Below, one piece after another: positions 11,325 through 39,328 of a stretch of DNA of 64,000 nt. The notes beneath the pieces were generated by a model. It was not told the origin of the DNA, made no database searches, and saw only the letters and a list, made by a program, of their open reading frames with translations. Origin of the DNA: Metaphire vulgaris (taxonomy: Eukaryota > Annelida > Clitellata > Crassiclitellata > Megascolecidae); NCBI GenBank assembly GCA_018105865.1, contig CM030869.1:6336025-6400024 (forward strand), given 5' to 3'. Positions within the stretch are counted from its first letter, which is position 1; every line of letters starts with the position of its first letter. Position numbers and translations under genes: made by a program.

Positions 11325-11440
11325 TTTAACTGCAAATTAACAAAGTAAGATACCCCTTTAACGGCTACAAAATTATCGTATAGTTGTACTAAGTCCACTT
11401 AGAGTTTTGGCATGCCATATGGAATTTAGTATATAATGGG

Positions 11441-11618
11441 CAGGGCGCGATTTGCAAGGGGGAAGGGGGGAATCTTCCCCCCACTGCACAACTGCATCCC
11501 CCTACTGCTACATCCCACACTACTACATCCCCCCACTGCTGCAGTTTCCAACAACTACATCCCCCTCAAGCTCGACATATTCCCCCCACCACTGCTCCAG
11601 GTCACAAATCGCACCCTG
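11441..11618. mobile_element. hAT-type MITE, CAGGGCGCGATTTG family, 178 bp
   Basis: CAGGGCGCGATTTGCAAGGG start; right end complemented CAGGGTGCGATTTGTGACC. Flanks ATAATGGG/ATAATAGG (7 of 8). Second copy at 55113-55253. Confidence 0.88.
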
Positions 11619-11777
11619 ATAATAGGCCTAAACGAGTTAACTCAATTAAAACCACGTATCTGTAGTAAACGTTGTGAGGCGCCCATTACGATGGAGATCA
11701 ATAGTCTATAACGACTGATGACATGTGGTTATACAGATGGAACTAGCATATGGCGGTTCTTAGCATGAACTTAGCAT

Positions 11778-11948
11778 CAGGATTTAATCTAGGCCGTTTC
11801 CAGAGGGGAAAATTGCCCTTTCCCCCCGGAAATTTTGGAATACTACATGGACTAACAGTGGCCCCTAGCAGAATTCCTCCCGACTTTGTCAGTTCCCCCC
11901 GGCTTTTTCAGTTCCCCCTGGGAGTCCAGGAGTCTAGATTAAACACTG
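11778..11948. mobile_element. MITE, CAGTGTTTAATCTAG family, inverted copy
   Basis: Same interior as 26563-26756 and 33115-33284, here in the opposite orientation. Ends CAGGATTTAATCTAGGC and TAGATTAAACACTG. No intact target duplication. Confidence 0.8.
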
Positions 11949-12282
11949 AGTATAGCTTAACCAACGAACAACATGCCTAAGAATAGTCATTAGGCATCGA
12001 GAGTGGACACTAAGTTTAGCATACGCATCATGAGTTATGAGTCATGACGACCAATGATTAATATAGGCTACAAAGCACTAAACCTAGCTATGGTCTCAGG
12101 TATCAATTAGTCATAAGGATCGAGGGGCGAATATTGACAATTACGAAGGATCTCCCAAAGACCATTAATAACGTCATCCGTTTACTACATATCTGAAAAC
12201 GTCACGCGGACTTTCATCGAGGCCTATTAAAGTTCATTTCAGAGAGACTGCTTTAGGCTTACCGTAACTTACTCCCACCCAT
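11949..12282. other. Intergenic, nothing recognised
   Basis: No open frame with a recognisable domain and no clear repeat structure. Confidence 0.4.
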
Positions 12283-12344
12283 CAGGGGCGTAGCTAGGAA
12301 TGGGCTTGGGGCTAAAATCCTGCCCATGCCTAGCTACGTCCCTG
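12283..12344. mobile_element. 62-bp palindromic MITE
   Basis: Almost all inverted repeat: CAGGGGCGTAGCTAGGAATG against the complement of CAGGGACGTAGCTAGGCATG. Flanks CCACCCAT/CCACCGAT (7 of 8). Probably an internally deleted relative of 3527-3670. Confidence 0.85.
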
Positions 12345-12542
12345 CCACCGATCGAAACGGTCCCTAAAGGCGGAGCAGAAAAATATTCCTTTTAAGTCAC
12401 CCGATCCTCTTATGAGGCTTATAAAATATTTAGGTAACTGGAAATATAAAGATCCTACTTTTGAGTGTTTCGTCTGACAAAAATCTTAAGTTTTGCCGCT
12501 TCACTTCTCACACCGGCATAATTCCTGATGATTTACCTGACG

Positions 12543-12733
12543 CAGTGGCGGCTCCAGGTTTTGGCAAGTGGGCGGGGGGATCGTTGGGGTATCAACTTCT
12601 AAGCATGGGGCCATGCAACCATTTGTTGATAGGCATATGGTCCCAACAGCGGTCAGTGGGGACCACTGAGGGGCAGACATTCAAAAGGGGGCACGGCCCG
12701 GGTTCCCGCGGCCCCCATGTGGAGCCGCCACTG
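12543..12733. mobile_element. hAT-type MITE, CAGTGGCGGCTCC family, 191 bp
   Basis: Opposite orientation to 5324-5511. Starts CAGTGGCGGCTCCAGGTTTT, ends GGAGCCGCCACTG. Flanks ACCTGACG/GTCTGACG (6 of 8). Confidence 0.88.
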
Positions 12734-13264
12734 GTCTGACGGATAGCCACGACAGGTAATTGTGACTTGATGCATGATTTTCTGTAACAAAATATGCAAT
12801 TACGCGTGACACATATGTTGTTAGATTGCTCTCCCGCCGTTTCGGACTGATCTCCTGGCTTGACCTGGCTCTAATTCTATTAGGATTTGGTGCGCCATCG
12901 GGTGATAGGCCTACCCTGGGCATTATGATAGTGGCGCTATAGAAGTTGATTGATTGATTGACCAAAATGAACCAATAGCGTGATTCGAAATGACCAGAAA
13001 TAAAATGCAGAAGATAGCCCTGCCACTGAAACAGTGAAACCTTAATATTGTTCACGCTAGTCTGTAAGCAGCATTGGCGTATCGACGGGGACATGGCAAG
13101 CGGCCTGGCCCCCTTATTCTGGCCGGGTCCCGGTCGTAGGATTTGAGCAAAATCATTCAGAATATTTAGGAGAGGTGTAGGTAGCATGATCGAAACAGAA
13201 TAGAATTACGCGAATGTGAGAAGACGACCCAGGCAGTATTGGAGTTTCCGGGGTGAAGAGGGGT

Positions 13265-13454
13265 GGGGGTTGAACCCCCGGCTAACTTTGCAACCATCCC
13301 AAAAATCGCATATCGGGTACACGCAGTTTCTGTCATTCATTGAATTTCAGTCCTCAACACCCTCCTAGCTCAAATTTCACAACTCCAACACTGGACCAAG
13401 GCTTAGAAGTTGCCATTCCAAGATCTAACTTTCCAAATCCTGGAGCCGCCACTG
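13265..13454. mobile_element. Composite repeat, partial CAGTGGCGGCTCC end
   Basis: About 120 bp (13278-13395) recur at 51170-51296 with high identity, including ATCCCAAAAATCGCAT. The segment then joins a normal family end, GGAGCCGCCACTG at 13442-13454. Probably a longer family relative with one decayed end. Confidence 0.55.
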
Positions 13455-13536
13455 ACCCTTGGCCTTAGGTGCTTAATCCAGCATTTTAGTATTACAGTCA
13501 AACACAGGATAGAGCGGTATAGACCCTTCTTAGAGA

Positions 13537-13954
13537 CTGTCCATTAATTATGTCAACAAGTTTTGGGCAATTTTTGACCCCCTTGTCAACAACTGTCAAC
13601 TTTCAGTGACCCCCTATAATTAAAAACTTTTGACCCCCTCCACTAAGACCAGTGACGGCCCCCGGCCCCCCCAAAAAAGCTTAGAAGGTTATTATTTTTG
13701 CAGCGATGAGACCTTTTCCTCTTTCTTTTGTTCATCAAGTGTCATAATGTGGTGACCTTTTTTGCTTGTCAGGCTTTTTCCGTTGTATATTGTTCCATGA
13801 AATTTCCTATTTTTATCATTTGTAAACAAATGAAATTGTTGACGTCAACTTCTCTTTCCCGGTGTACCAATACGTCCAATAGGCTTGTACTGAATATAAA
13901 CTCCTTTTAAACCCCTCACCCTAATTTTTGACATAATTAATGGACAGCCCCTTA
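13537..13954. mobile_element. MITE with GGCTGTCCATTAATTATGTC ends
   Basis: Left ACTGTCCATTAATTATGTCA; right end complemented GGGGCTGTCCATTAATTATG. Flanked by TTA on both sides. The same end occurs alone at 34221, and a relative is at 23515-23912. Not hAT by end sequence; superfamily unassigned. Confidence 0.7.
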
Positions 13955-13974
13955 ACCAATATTTAAACTTGTTA

Positions 13975-13980
13975 TTATTA

Positions 13981-14063
<83 letters not shown>

Positions 14064-14096
14064 GGTATATTATTATTGTTGTTATTATTATAGCCG
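13975..14096. repeat. (ATT)n microsatellite
   Basis: Imperfect trinucleotide array just upstream of a LINE fragment. Confidence 0.95.
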
Positions 14097-14225
14097 AGTT
14101 TTCCGGGTCAGTCGGGCAAATGTCATTGTAGCCAAAGGAACATCATTCACCTACAAATGGAATAGTTTTTTGTGAAATCTTTAAGTTGAGATAAAACGAG
14201 TTCAGTCTGTAACACACCATAATGA

Positions 14226-15200
14226 TTTGGACTAGACTCGCACAGTTATGCTGATGATAGCCAAATATATTCCTTCTGTCTACCGGCAGACTCGGACAGA
14301 TTGCGGTCAAGGATCATTGAATGCATAGCTGAGGTCAAATCATGGATGTCATCTAATCGCCTGTCGCTTAACTCAGGGAAGACTGAGTTCCTTTGGCTAA
14401 GCTCCCCGAGAAGGAGATCCCAAATAAACAGGACACCGTTTGAAATAGAGGACACTGTCATTGCTCCCTCTACCACCGTACGACTGCTCGGTGTTATTTT
14501 TGATGAGACACTGTCGTTCACGGATCATATAAGTAATGTGACACGTGTTTGTTATTATCACTTGCGAAGAATCAGAAGCATCAGGCGATATATACCAATG
14601 GATGCTGCGATACAACTGATTCGGGCGCTTGTTCTATCCAGGGTTGACCAATGCAATGGAGTCCTCCTCGGCCTTCCAGAGAGCCAGCTAAGCCGCCTCC
14701 AGTCGGTGCTCAATGCATCCTCTCGCTTGATCTTTGGAGCCCGCTGGAATGATCACGTGACACCGTTGCTTAGAGACAAGCTTCACTGGCTTGGGGTTCG
14801 AGAACGCATCACCTACAAGCGATGCCTGATTACATATCGGGCCCTGAACGACACCACCTGTCCTGACTACATATCAACACTCGTATGCAGGGCAACGACG
14901 AACGACAGACGCGCGGAACTTCGTTCCAGTAGTCGGACATTGTTGATCGTCCCTCCGCCTTCAAAGACTGCCGTGTTCGGTGACAGATCAGTCACGCGGG
15001 GAAACCCAGCCCTGTGGAACTCGTTGCCAAGCGATGTTATTAATGCGAAGTCCGTCGGCTGTTTTGAGAAGCTCCTAAAGACACACTTATTTAACATCTC
15101 TTATAAGTGACTCCTTTGTAAAGCGCTCTTGACTTTAGCTCCAGTTATGCTACTGCGCTATATAAATTGTCGTAGATAATAATAATAATAATAATAATAA
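14226..15200 (+). mobile_element. CR1/L2-like LINE, RT palm to 3' tail, nearly intact frame
   Basis: One open frame from about 14226 to 15110. It starts right at the reverse-transcriptase catalytic box HSYADDSQIY (14241 on), then [80 protein letters not shown] and LLKTHLFNISYK, stop. The 3' UTR has GCGCTATATAAATTG and an (AAT)n tail at 15176-15200. 5'-truncated, so inactive, but the frame is undamaged, suggesting a recent insertion. Confidence 0.92.
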
Positions 15201-15974
15201 TGATTGTCTGTCTGCGATGAACCATAATATATTTATTTAATAGTCAGAATATATAATCCTCCGTCCAATGATAGACTAGATGCTTGAGCCTTGATTTGAC
15301 CTGTGACCTAATTACGGCCTGCCATCTGGTGTTAGCAAATGGCACTCTGAGATCATCCATCACATTTGGAGGAAATGTAGTGAAAATTCTGATTCTCATA
15401 CTGCGAATTATGGCGTCCAAAAATAATGCGTAAATTCTTATCAAACGAGCTAATAAGTAGAATTGTCTTCTCATTCGATTCAAGCGATTTCGATCGCAAA
15501 ATGAGTCATTTGAATGTTCTTACATGTACGGCACTAAGCTGTTACTGTATCTATGTGCCATTTGTTATTCCTGAGTGACGCAGCGTTTGACCTATTTCGC
15601 AAAGCGAGCGGAACATTGTATATTCTTACTATTCAGTATATCTTCCTGAACTCTCCCTCTTAAGGCCTTTATGCTTCTCTTCAGAAATGGATTTCACGCA
15701 TGAATACAATATTTCAAACATTTTCCTGCAGACTTTTATTATTACATGTCCTCTAAAATCTTGTAGCATATCATCAAATGGTCCAAGAACTTATATTTCA
15801 ATGTTTTCCAATTTGTTTTAAAGTAATTGTAAGGTTTTGATCTAGATTCTAGAATGGTTCGTTTGTAGGTCTAACTCTGCAACGGGCTTGTGGCCTATTG
15901 ATGTTCATACTGTACCCTGTGCGATTAGCCCTCGTTGGTGTGAATGACGTTCAGTTGGGAGCAGGTGCCTTAAG
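15201..15974. other. HDHD5 upstream region
   Basis: No recognisable gene. The last ~60 bases before 15975 become GC-rich with several CpG, as expected at a broadly expressed promoter. No TATA box is obvious. Confidence 0.4.
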
Positions 15975-31953
<15,979 letters not shown>

Positions 31954-33106
31954 GCATCACTAGACTAGATTCTTTCTTCTTTGTACAGTATAGGAAATTA
32001 TTGATAATTCTCTTTACCTCGTGATATTTTAAATATGTTCCAAAAGTTTCATCACCACAGTAAAATCTTAATATGCTGGATTTTCGTACAGAATTATGTC
32101 GTGTAATTTGTTTATATGTGGAGAGAAATTGTTATTCTGTTTTTACGCACAATTTGTCAGGACTCATTCAGTCGTAACATTTATGAGCTTGCTAGACTAT
32201 TACATTACAATATAAATTATAATTATTTAATATTTGTGGGCACGATAGTCCACTTATAAATGTGCTGGCTGGCCAGTAATGTGGCATGTGTTCAAAATTT
32301 GGCCACTTGGAAAGGTTTTTGCTGTGAATCAATATGATGGGTGCTTTCCTTGGCGGAAGAAAAATGGCAGGGAAAAGTCTTGCTTTTGCCTTAATTCAAT
32401 CAAGGCTATAAAAAATCAGCTGGAAAATGTGGTTTAAAATCTAGGTTCTTAGGTTTTTTAAAAGACCTTAAAATCTAAAAATATCATATTCTAGGCTTTT
32501 TAGTTTTTGGTTTTTAAGTCTGAAAAACGAAAAAATCTCATCTTTAATGTCTTTAAAAGCTTTTTACTCTTTTCAGACAACAGAATATATAATTTGTAAG
32601 ATTATAAAGAAGGTTTTATGGGTGTTGACATGCCAGACATTAAAACAGTAAAAAAACCTAAAACACGTAAAATTTGTTTATAAAAAGCCTAGGTTTTATC
32701 CAGCCCTGATAAATATAAAGGACATTAACCATTCAGTTTTCCTATGGGCATTGATAATGTGAAGTGACCTTTGCCTTATCTCTAGATTATTGCAGTACAA
32801 TTTAGGCTATTTAATGTGCTATCTGGATTAAAATTTAATGGTTAAACTTTTATGCTGCAATCTTTGCTATCATTCTACTGTTTAGGTTGGTGTATAAAGA
32901 ATGAAGTTTAAATGTCAATTATTGCAAAGTTTGAGTTAACTTTTCAGATTCGCTCGTTTACTTTCAAAAGTTGCAATACTATTTCGTATCAATAGATGTC
33001 TGCATTTAAAGACTCGTGTGTTGTCCGTGTGTTGATAATTATATCATCCCTTTTCTCTTACCTGGTTGCTAACTGATATTTTAAATTTGCATTGTCTCAG
33101 AATTGT
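31954..33106. other. HDHD5 3' UTR and intergenic
   Basis: AT-rich, no gene. A partial element with a right end complementing CAGGGCTGGATAAAACC lies at about 32403-32709, without a clear target duplication. Confidence 0.4.
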
Positions 33107-33114
33107 ATTGAATA

Positions 33115-33284
33115 CAGTGTTTAATCTAGACTCCTGGACTCCGGGGGGGGGAACTGACAAAGCCGGGGGGATTCTGCTAGGGGCCGCTGTTAGTCCATGT
33201 AGTATTCCAAAATTTCCGGGGGAATTTGAAATTTCCGGGGGGGAAAGGGCAATTCCCCCCGGAAACGGCCTAGATTAAACACTG
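33115..33284. mobile_element. hAT-type MITE, CAGTGTTTAATCTAG family, 170 bp
   Basis: Perfect ends and a perfect 8-bp duplication ATTGAATA at 33107-33114 and 33285-33292. Confidence 0.95.
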
Positions 33285-33320
33285 ATTGAATAGCTGCCAG
33301 ATCTTCCAAATTTACTGAGC

Positions 33321-33528
33321 AGATACAAATTTTTGTACCATAAGAAAACAATTTAATAAAACAGTAATGGTAATACCGTAGTAATAGTGATATTACTATT
33401 ATATTACGTGTACTACATCAGATACAGATACAGATACAAATTTTTGTACCATAAGAAAACAATTTAATAAAACAGTAATGGTAATACCGTAGTAATAGTG
33501 ATATTACTATTATATTACGTGTACTACA
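33321..33528. repeat. Perfect 97-bp tandem duplication
   Basis: 33321-33417 and 33432-33528 are identical, separated by 14 bp of GATACA repeats. The unit contains a TA-rich inverted repeat. Confidence 0.95.
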
Positions 33529-33980
33529 ATACTAGATCATATTATATAATCCGCCTAGCAATGAAAACACTATTTGATAATAGTCTTCAGATTATATAGC
33601 AAAATGAATTTCATACACTAGTCAGCAGTATTATTATTCTGAACTTCTATAGCACCAATTATAATACTCAAATGTATTAGCCAATGGTATTCCAAATTCA
33701 TACTGTACAGTGGCATGCTGAGAGCGGTGGGCGCTTGAGGCCAAAAATATTTTTGGCGCCCCCATGATGCCCCCATCTGCAGGCATTTCCCAGGAATTTG
33801 TGTTTGGGGGTGTTCCATAATTAACTGCAGGGGGTATCAATGTCCAGGTCCAGTGTTTCTGGACTCATTGGACCCGGGGGAATAGAATTGGGTGGGGGAG
33901 GTGGCGGATTGGGGGTTCGATGCTTAGCCCTCAGAAAATTCCAAGTTAATCCGTAGATTAGAAATGACGTGGCTTCCTTA

Positions 33981-34169
33981 CAGTGGCGGCTTCACTGGGG
34001 GGCCAGGGGGGCCGTGCCCCCCTATTGAGAGCCTGGCCCCCCAGTGGCCCCCCCAGTTGGGACCCTATACTTAATGCTACATACATTAAACAACAAATGG
34101 TTGGCCCCCATGATTAGAAGTTGCCCCCCCAACGCCCCCCCCACTTGCCAAATCCTAGAGCCGCCACTG
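33981..34169. mobile_element. hAT-type MITE, CAGTGGCGGCTTC, 189 bp
   Basis: Same interior as 5324-5511. Perfect 8-bp duplication CTTCCTTA at 33973-33980 and 34170-34177. Confidence 0.95.
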
Positions 34170-34218
34170 CTTCCTTAGTAACTGACTAACTGCATACTGC
34201 TTCACAGACTTGTCAGCT

Positions 34219-35301
34219 TAGGGGCTGTCCATTAATCACGTCAACAATTTAGGAGAGAGGGGGTTTGAAAAGTTTGACAGTTGTTGACAGGGGGAGGTCA
34301 AAAGAAGTTGACGTCAACAATTTCACTTTTTACAAATAATCAAAAAATAGGAAATTTCATGAAATACTACTTATTACAATGTATTTATTTGGCCTGTCAT
34401 AAAGGTGGCTAAATCTTACTAAAATTATGCACTGTCAGATCTGCAGGATTATAAGGGCCAACGTAATAGAACAATTGACTAATATTTTATAAATGTATAT
34501 GTAGGCCTAAGTGAATTTCGAGAAACTCGTTTTATAGTTGATTCAAGTTTTGTACCAGACACTCAATTTAAAGCATGTCTGTGAGTTTTTAAAGGCCATG
34601 CTCTTTTTCATCAAGTCGCTATCAAGATTTATAGAAGTAGGAAAACATTGTTACATTAACTTTAATGCTATACTTTTAGAAAAACTGAGCTATATAAACA
34701 GTGTAACCTCTAATTGTCTACTTCTGAATTGATTGACGTCCGCGTCAGGCAATATAGCGCGAGTCAAGTCAAGGTAAGCCTGTTTTAAAAAGGAAAGTTT
34801 ACAGCTAAAATCTTGCAGTCGCTCTAACTAAAGTATGCTTATTTTTAGTTAATTAAATAATTAAAAGACGGCTAGATACATTAATACGTAATGTCTAATT
34901 TACAATGTTGTAGGTCTATATATAATTAATGAACATGTACTTTTGATTTATAATATCTGTCAGCTGCGTTCGATTCTTTGACCTTGAAATTCTTCTCATG
35001 TGTTCCTTTTGGACCGCGTGTCCTCCGTCCGGCAGGGGGGGGGGGCGGAGGGGGGACCGTGGCTCCCCAAGGAAATTAAGAAATAATGTTGGCTATAATG
35101 TAGGCCTATTGAATAGGCCTAAATAAATAAATGTGAAATGTGCAAAAAACGCAGAATTTGTCAAAAATTGACAAAATTTCCCCAAAAACTATCTCGCCCC
35201 CAAGAAAAGTGTAAAATGACGCTGCCGCCCGGCAGACATTGGTCTGAAAATGTCCGGCTTTTTGCTCTCATCGTCTACTGACTTGAATTTCGGTCTACTT
35301 G
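34219..35301. other. Intergenic with repeat fragments
   Basis: 34221 carries one end of the GGGGCTGTCCATTAAT family with no visible partner. 35033-35044 is a G-run followed by a CG-rich stretch. Otherwise AT-rich with no recognised gene. Confidence 0.4.
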
Positions 35302-36533
35302 CAGTGGCGGCTCCAGGATTTGGCAAGTGGGGGTCCGTTTGGGTGGCAACTTCTAATCATGGAGGCCAACCATTTGTTGTTTAATGCAGGGGCGCCCATC
35401 CCCCCCTGACTACTGGAAGCAGCTTCCCCTCTTTCCTTCCCTCTCCTACACCTAAACGGTTATCCGGCATGGATTTATCTACATCACATTATTATTAATA
35501 TTATTATTAATATTAATATTAATATTATTATACGAAAAACTAGCAGTATAACACTGGACACTGGCATCCCACCGCAAATTTATGGAAAAAAGCCTGGGGT
35601 GTATAACCCCGGAAAATTTTTGCAATCAATAGATGCTCGTAGTGAGTTTTAGTGCATTTTGGACATTACATTGCACACTTTGGTGCTCCAGGATAGGTCT
35701 CATACCAGTAACTCCTAATTCTCAATTTCTGGAAAATTCCAACAGCCACAAAGCACTAATAGATGTAAGTTGAAACTAAAGAGAGATATCGCAGTAATTG
35801 CGCTGGCCAACTATTCAAAATTACATGCAAATTGTCTATTTTTTTAGTATTTAGTTTAAAAATTAGATTTCTCCAACAACCACACCTAGGCCTACATCAT
35901 TTTTTAAAGGCATTAAAGCTGCAACAACTGCAAAAGGGATAACTAGACTTAAGGCAGCTGACTGCAACAAGTTATTAACAATATCTAATTGCACTGTTTC
36001 ACAGTCTTGAATGGATTGTAATCTGTTGATGGAGGTCTTTGGAAGGCTATAGTGGAGGAATTTGAAGTAGTATAGTTTGGAATGTTAACTTCATGTGAGT
36101 CTATTGGTTTGTTATAAGTTATTTATATTTCACACAAAGTTTATATTCTGCATCATTAGAATGACTGTGCGTAAAAGTGACAATAATAATAAAATGTTAT
36201 GAATGCCTGATAATAATGAACTTGAATTGAGTACCGGTAAGCTTATATGAAGCTACAAAATTGCACTGTAGTAAAACCAGTAATTTACTTGCACAGGCAT
36301 TTAGGGGCTTATCGAATTAATATGCTACTCTAACGTAATACCAAAACTCAGGGGGGGAATTTCCTCCCCCCCCTAAGTTTTCTAGGAAGCATTTGCTTCC
36401 TTTCCCCCCTTGTGTGGGCGCCCCTGGTTTAATGTATGTAGCATTAACTTCATTAAGTATAGGGTCCCAACAGGGGGCCACTGTGGGAGCCAGGCACTCA
36501 ATAGGGGGCACGCCCCCCCGGTGGAGCCGCCAG
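35302..36533. mobile_element. hAT-type MITE of CAGTGGCGGCTCC family, interrupted
   Basis: Left half 35302-35386, right half 36427-36533, interior matching 12543-12733. Perfect 8-bp duplication TCTACTTG at 35294-35301 and 36534-36541. The right end is shortened (GCCGCCAG). It is split by the element listed next. Confidence 0.93.
35387..36426. mobile_element. hAT-type nonautonomous element nested in a MITE, 1040 bp
   Basis: Ends CAGGGGCGCCCATCCCCCC and, complemented, CAGGGGCGCCCACACAAGG. Perfect 8-bp duplication GTTTAATG at 35379-35386 and 36427-36434, inside the host MITE. No transposase frame is seen. Interior contains TTAATATTA palindromes near 35490-35530. Confidence 0.93.
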
Positions 36534-36802
36534 TCTACTTGATCATGTAATTGGCAATTGCACACCATCATGGAAGATCAATGCTCAATGGACAAAGAAG
36601 AGAAACCGATTCCGATGACTTTTGCTTGTAAATATTTTTTATCCGATATTCTGATATATGATGTAAGCCAAGAGTTGTCAAGGGCGTGATGCCTTTCGCC
36701 TCGAACGCTCTGGGGCAGCCCTCTCTGCACCATTGAATGTGTGCTTCGTGAATTTTACGAGTAATTACGACCTACTTTTGTCCTTCTTTGTGGCCTCTGG
36801 TG

Positions 36803-37238
36803 CAGGGTAACCAGACGTCCTTAAATGATAAGGACAGTCCTTAAATTCCATGGCCCCATCCTTATGGGCGTTTGCCCTTAATAAGGACACAGAATGTCCT
36901 TAAATTTCATTTAAAATAGTGATTAGTGATGTCAAGCATTACTCAAGAATCAAGATTAAAAGGACTTTGTAATTGATTGATATTGATTGCTAAAAAAGGT
37001 CATCATTAGTTCTTTGTGCTTTTTGCATCTTTATCGTCCTAAGATGTCCAAAAGGAAAAAAGGTCATCACTAGTTTTTTGCTTTCTGAGTTATTTTGCAT
37101 CTTTAACGTCCTAAAAAAAGTCCGACAAGCAAAAAAGTTAATTACTACTTTTTGTGCTTCTTTAACGCCCTGAAAAGTCTGACAAGCCAATGTGTTTTGT
37201 GTGTCCTTAAATTCTTTCCAATTGATCTGGTATCCCTA
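36803..37238. mobile_element. Probable MITE, CAGGGTAACCAG ends
   Basis: Left CAGGGTAACCAGACGTCC; right end complemented TAGGGATACCAGATC. Flanks CTCTGGTG and GTCTGGTG (7 of 8) if the right end is placed at 37238. Interior repeats GTCCTTAAAT and AAAAAGGTCATCA units. Confidence 0.65.
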
Positions 37239-37239
37239 C

Positions 37240-38170
37240 AGTCTGGTGTCTTCCTTAGGACATGGAGGTATCTGGCAACCTTATCTCAGTAGGCTAGATC
37301 TGAGGTTTTGGCTACGTGATAAAGCAATGTCGTGGGCCAAATTATACATGACTGATCAGGTGTCGAGGGTTCTTTACAATGGGATATTATCCTGCCCAGC
37401 AAAGATGCGTTATGGCATGCCACAGGGCTCGACCCTTTGACCGTTAGGGTACTCTTTGTGATGTTCCTCTATGAGTTAGAGGATGTTGCACCAGCTAAAG
37501 ACCCATTTCTATGCTGATGATGTTCAGCTTTGCAACAGTCACTATCCAGACCAAGTGGGTGAGGTTGGATATCCATACTGACGAACTTCATAAAAGATGT
37601 CGCCGAATGGCTCAGGAGAAATAGGCTTAAACTCAATCTAGAAAAAACTGAGATGATCTGCTTCAGACATAAGAACAAGTTGCAAAATCTACACTGAATA
37701 AGATTAATATCGAAAGTATGGAAACACATCGATCAGACGTCGTAATGAATCTCGTAGTAATTATCGACAGCAACGATCTACATTGGCTTCCGAAAAAGAA
37801 GATGATAAATTACAAACTCATCTCTATTGTCGATAAGTGCCTACGTCAAGAAGCCCCGAAATATCTAATCGAAGACTGCACCCTCCTCCGCATGACGAAC
37901 CGCTGCTCACAGTTGAGGTCTGATGACACACGTATGCTGGTCTCTAAGCGGACTCTCACCAAGATGGGAGATCGATCATTTAGAATGGCCGGACTGAACT
38001 TGTGGAACTCTCTTCCGTCATTTCTTCGTGACTCACAAGTATCCAGAACTGTTTTTTCTATCAAAGCTAAAGACATTTATGTTTGACTGAATCTGCAGCA
38101 GCGCTTTGGTGTCACAAAGCGCCACAGAAAATTTAACTTATGTATGTACATGTATATGTATGTATGTAAT
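37240..38170 (+). mobile_element. CR1/L2-like LINE, frame-broken RT
   Basis: Carries degraded RT boxes: MRYGMPQGSTL at about 37400-37435 and, in another frame, HFYADDVQLC at about 37500-37540. Then LHWLPKKKMINYKLISIVDK, LRSDDTRMLVSKRTLTKMGD and LWNSLPSFLRD to about 38086. Tail ATGTATGTA-like. Same subfamily as the copy at 147-480. Confidence 0.85.
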
Positions 38171-38750
38171 GCTTGATGAAAACCTGTCGATGGAACAACA
38201 CATCAGCAAGGTGGCGTCTTGCTGTTTTTACGAGCTTAGGCAACTTGGAACTGTGATAGTATCACTCTTGACTGAGGCAGCCAAAGCATTGGTTCACTGT
38301 TTTGTCAATATTTGACTCGACTATTGCAACAGCCTGTTTAATGTCATTACTGAGGCACAACTAGGACGTTTACAGTCTGTTCAAAATGGGGCAGCTTGCC
38401 TTATTACCAAGCAGTGGCGGCTCCACCGGGGGGGCCAGGGGGGCCCGTGCCGCCCCTATTGAGAGCCTGGCCCCCCAGTGGTCCCCCCAGTTGGGACCTT
38501 ATACTTAATGCTACATACATTAAACAACAAATGGTTGGCCCCCCATGATTAGAAGTTGCCCCCCAACGGCCCCCCCACTTGCCAAATCCTAGAGCCGCCA
38601 CTGTTACCAAGACGAGTTGTGGGTTGCATATTACACCTATTCTTTGCTCTCTGCATTGGTTGCCTATGAGACGTCGAATTCACTACAAAATCATTTCTTT
38701 AGTTGACAGTTGTCTGTGTGGTGAGCCACCTCACTGCTTGATACACAGTG
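38171..38750 (+). mobile_element. LINE fragment split by a MITE
   Basis: MLDENLSMEQHISKVASCCF, LDYCNSLFNVITEAQLGRLQ, then interruption at 38411; resumes at 38604 with LHWLPMRRRIHYKIISLVDS. Removing 38412-38611 rejoins the reading. Confidence 0.85.
38412..38603. mobile_element. hAT-type MITE, CAGTGGCGGCTCC family, 192 bp
   Basis: Perfect 8-bp duplication TTACCAAG at 38404-38411 and 38604-38611. Nested in a LINE. Interior nearly identical to 33981-34169. Confidence 0.96.
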
Positions 38751-39328
38751 TTTATTCTAGCCACCTTGACATTGGGGGGGGGGGTTGAAATGTTTGGGGG
38801 GAGAAGGTTTGTCTGCCCAAAAACCTTGACGAGCAAAAAAAAGGTCATCCTAATATAATTTTTTTCTCAAATGTGGTGACGAGCAAAAAAAAGGTCATCA
38901 CATCCTTCCTTTTCTTTCAAATACTCTTCTATGTGGTCATATCCAATTTCCTTTTGCAGAGCTGAGGTCTGTAAAATGAATAAATTGTTAATAGACTAAA
39001 ATCCTGAAATCTTCTATCAGTTTTCCATAAGATAATGTATTTACAATCTGCCACTATAAAGTCTAAAAATGCTCTCCTGAAGTTTAATGAAATTGTGTAA
39101 ATTGTTCATAGATGTGAATGAGTAATTTTGTGACTATATTTATTTGACATCTTCAATGATTCTTTATTAATGATGCATTTGACTTTGCTTGATATTACAG
39201 CTATAATAAGGATTTATACAATAAACTACAGGTAAATATAAAATTAATTTGATTGAATACTGTATATAATGAAACTGCGATAGTATTGATTTGCAGTCTT
39301 GTCATAGCCCAATGATTATTATTTTAGC
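38751..39328. other. KLHL12 upstream region with possible 5' UTR exon
   Basis: 38752-38900 starts with CAGTGTTTATTCTAGCC and carries two copies of GACGAGCAAAAAAAAGGTCA, a MITE with one visible end. A 31-bp segment 39201-39231 is flanked by ATATTACAG and GTAAAT, and an acceptor ATTATTTTAG ends at 39327, so a 5' UTR intron is likely. Weak support. Confidence 0.35.

Noticed and set aside
36317..36571. 84-codon minus frame
   Set aside because: Spans the junction of two nested MITEs; not coding.
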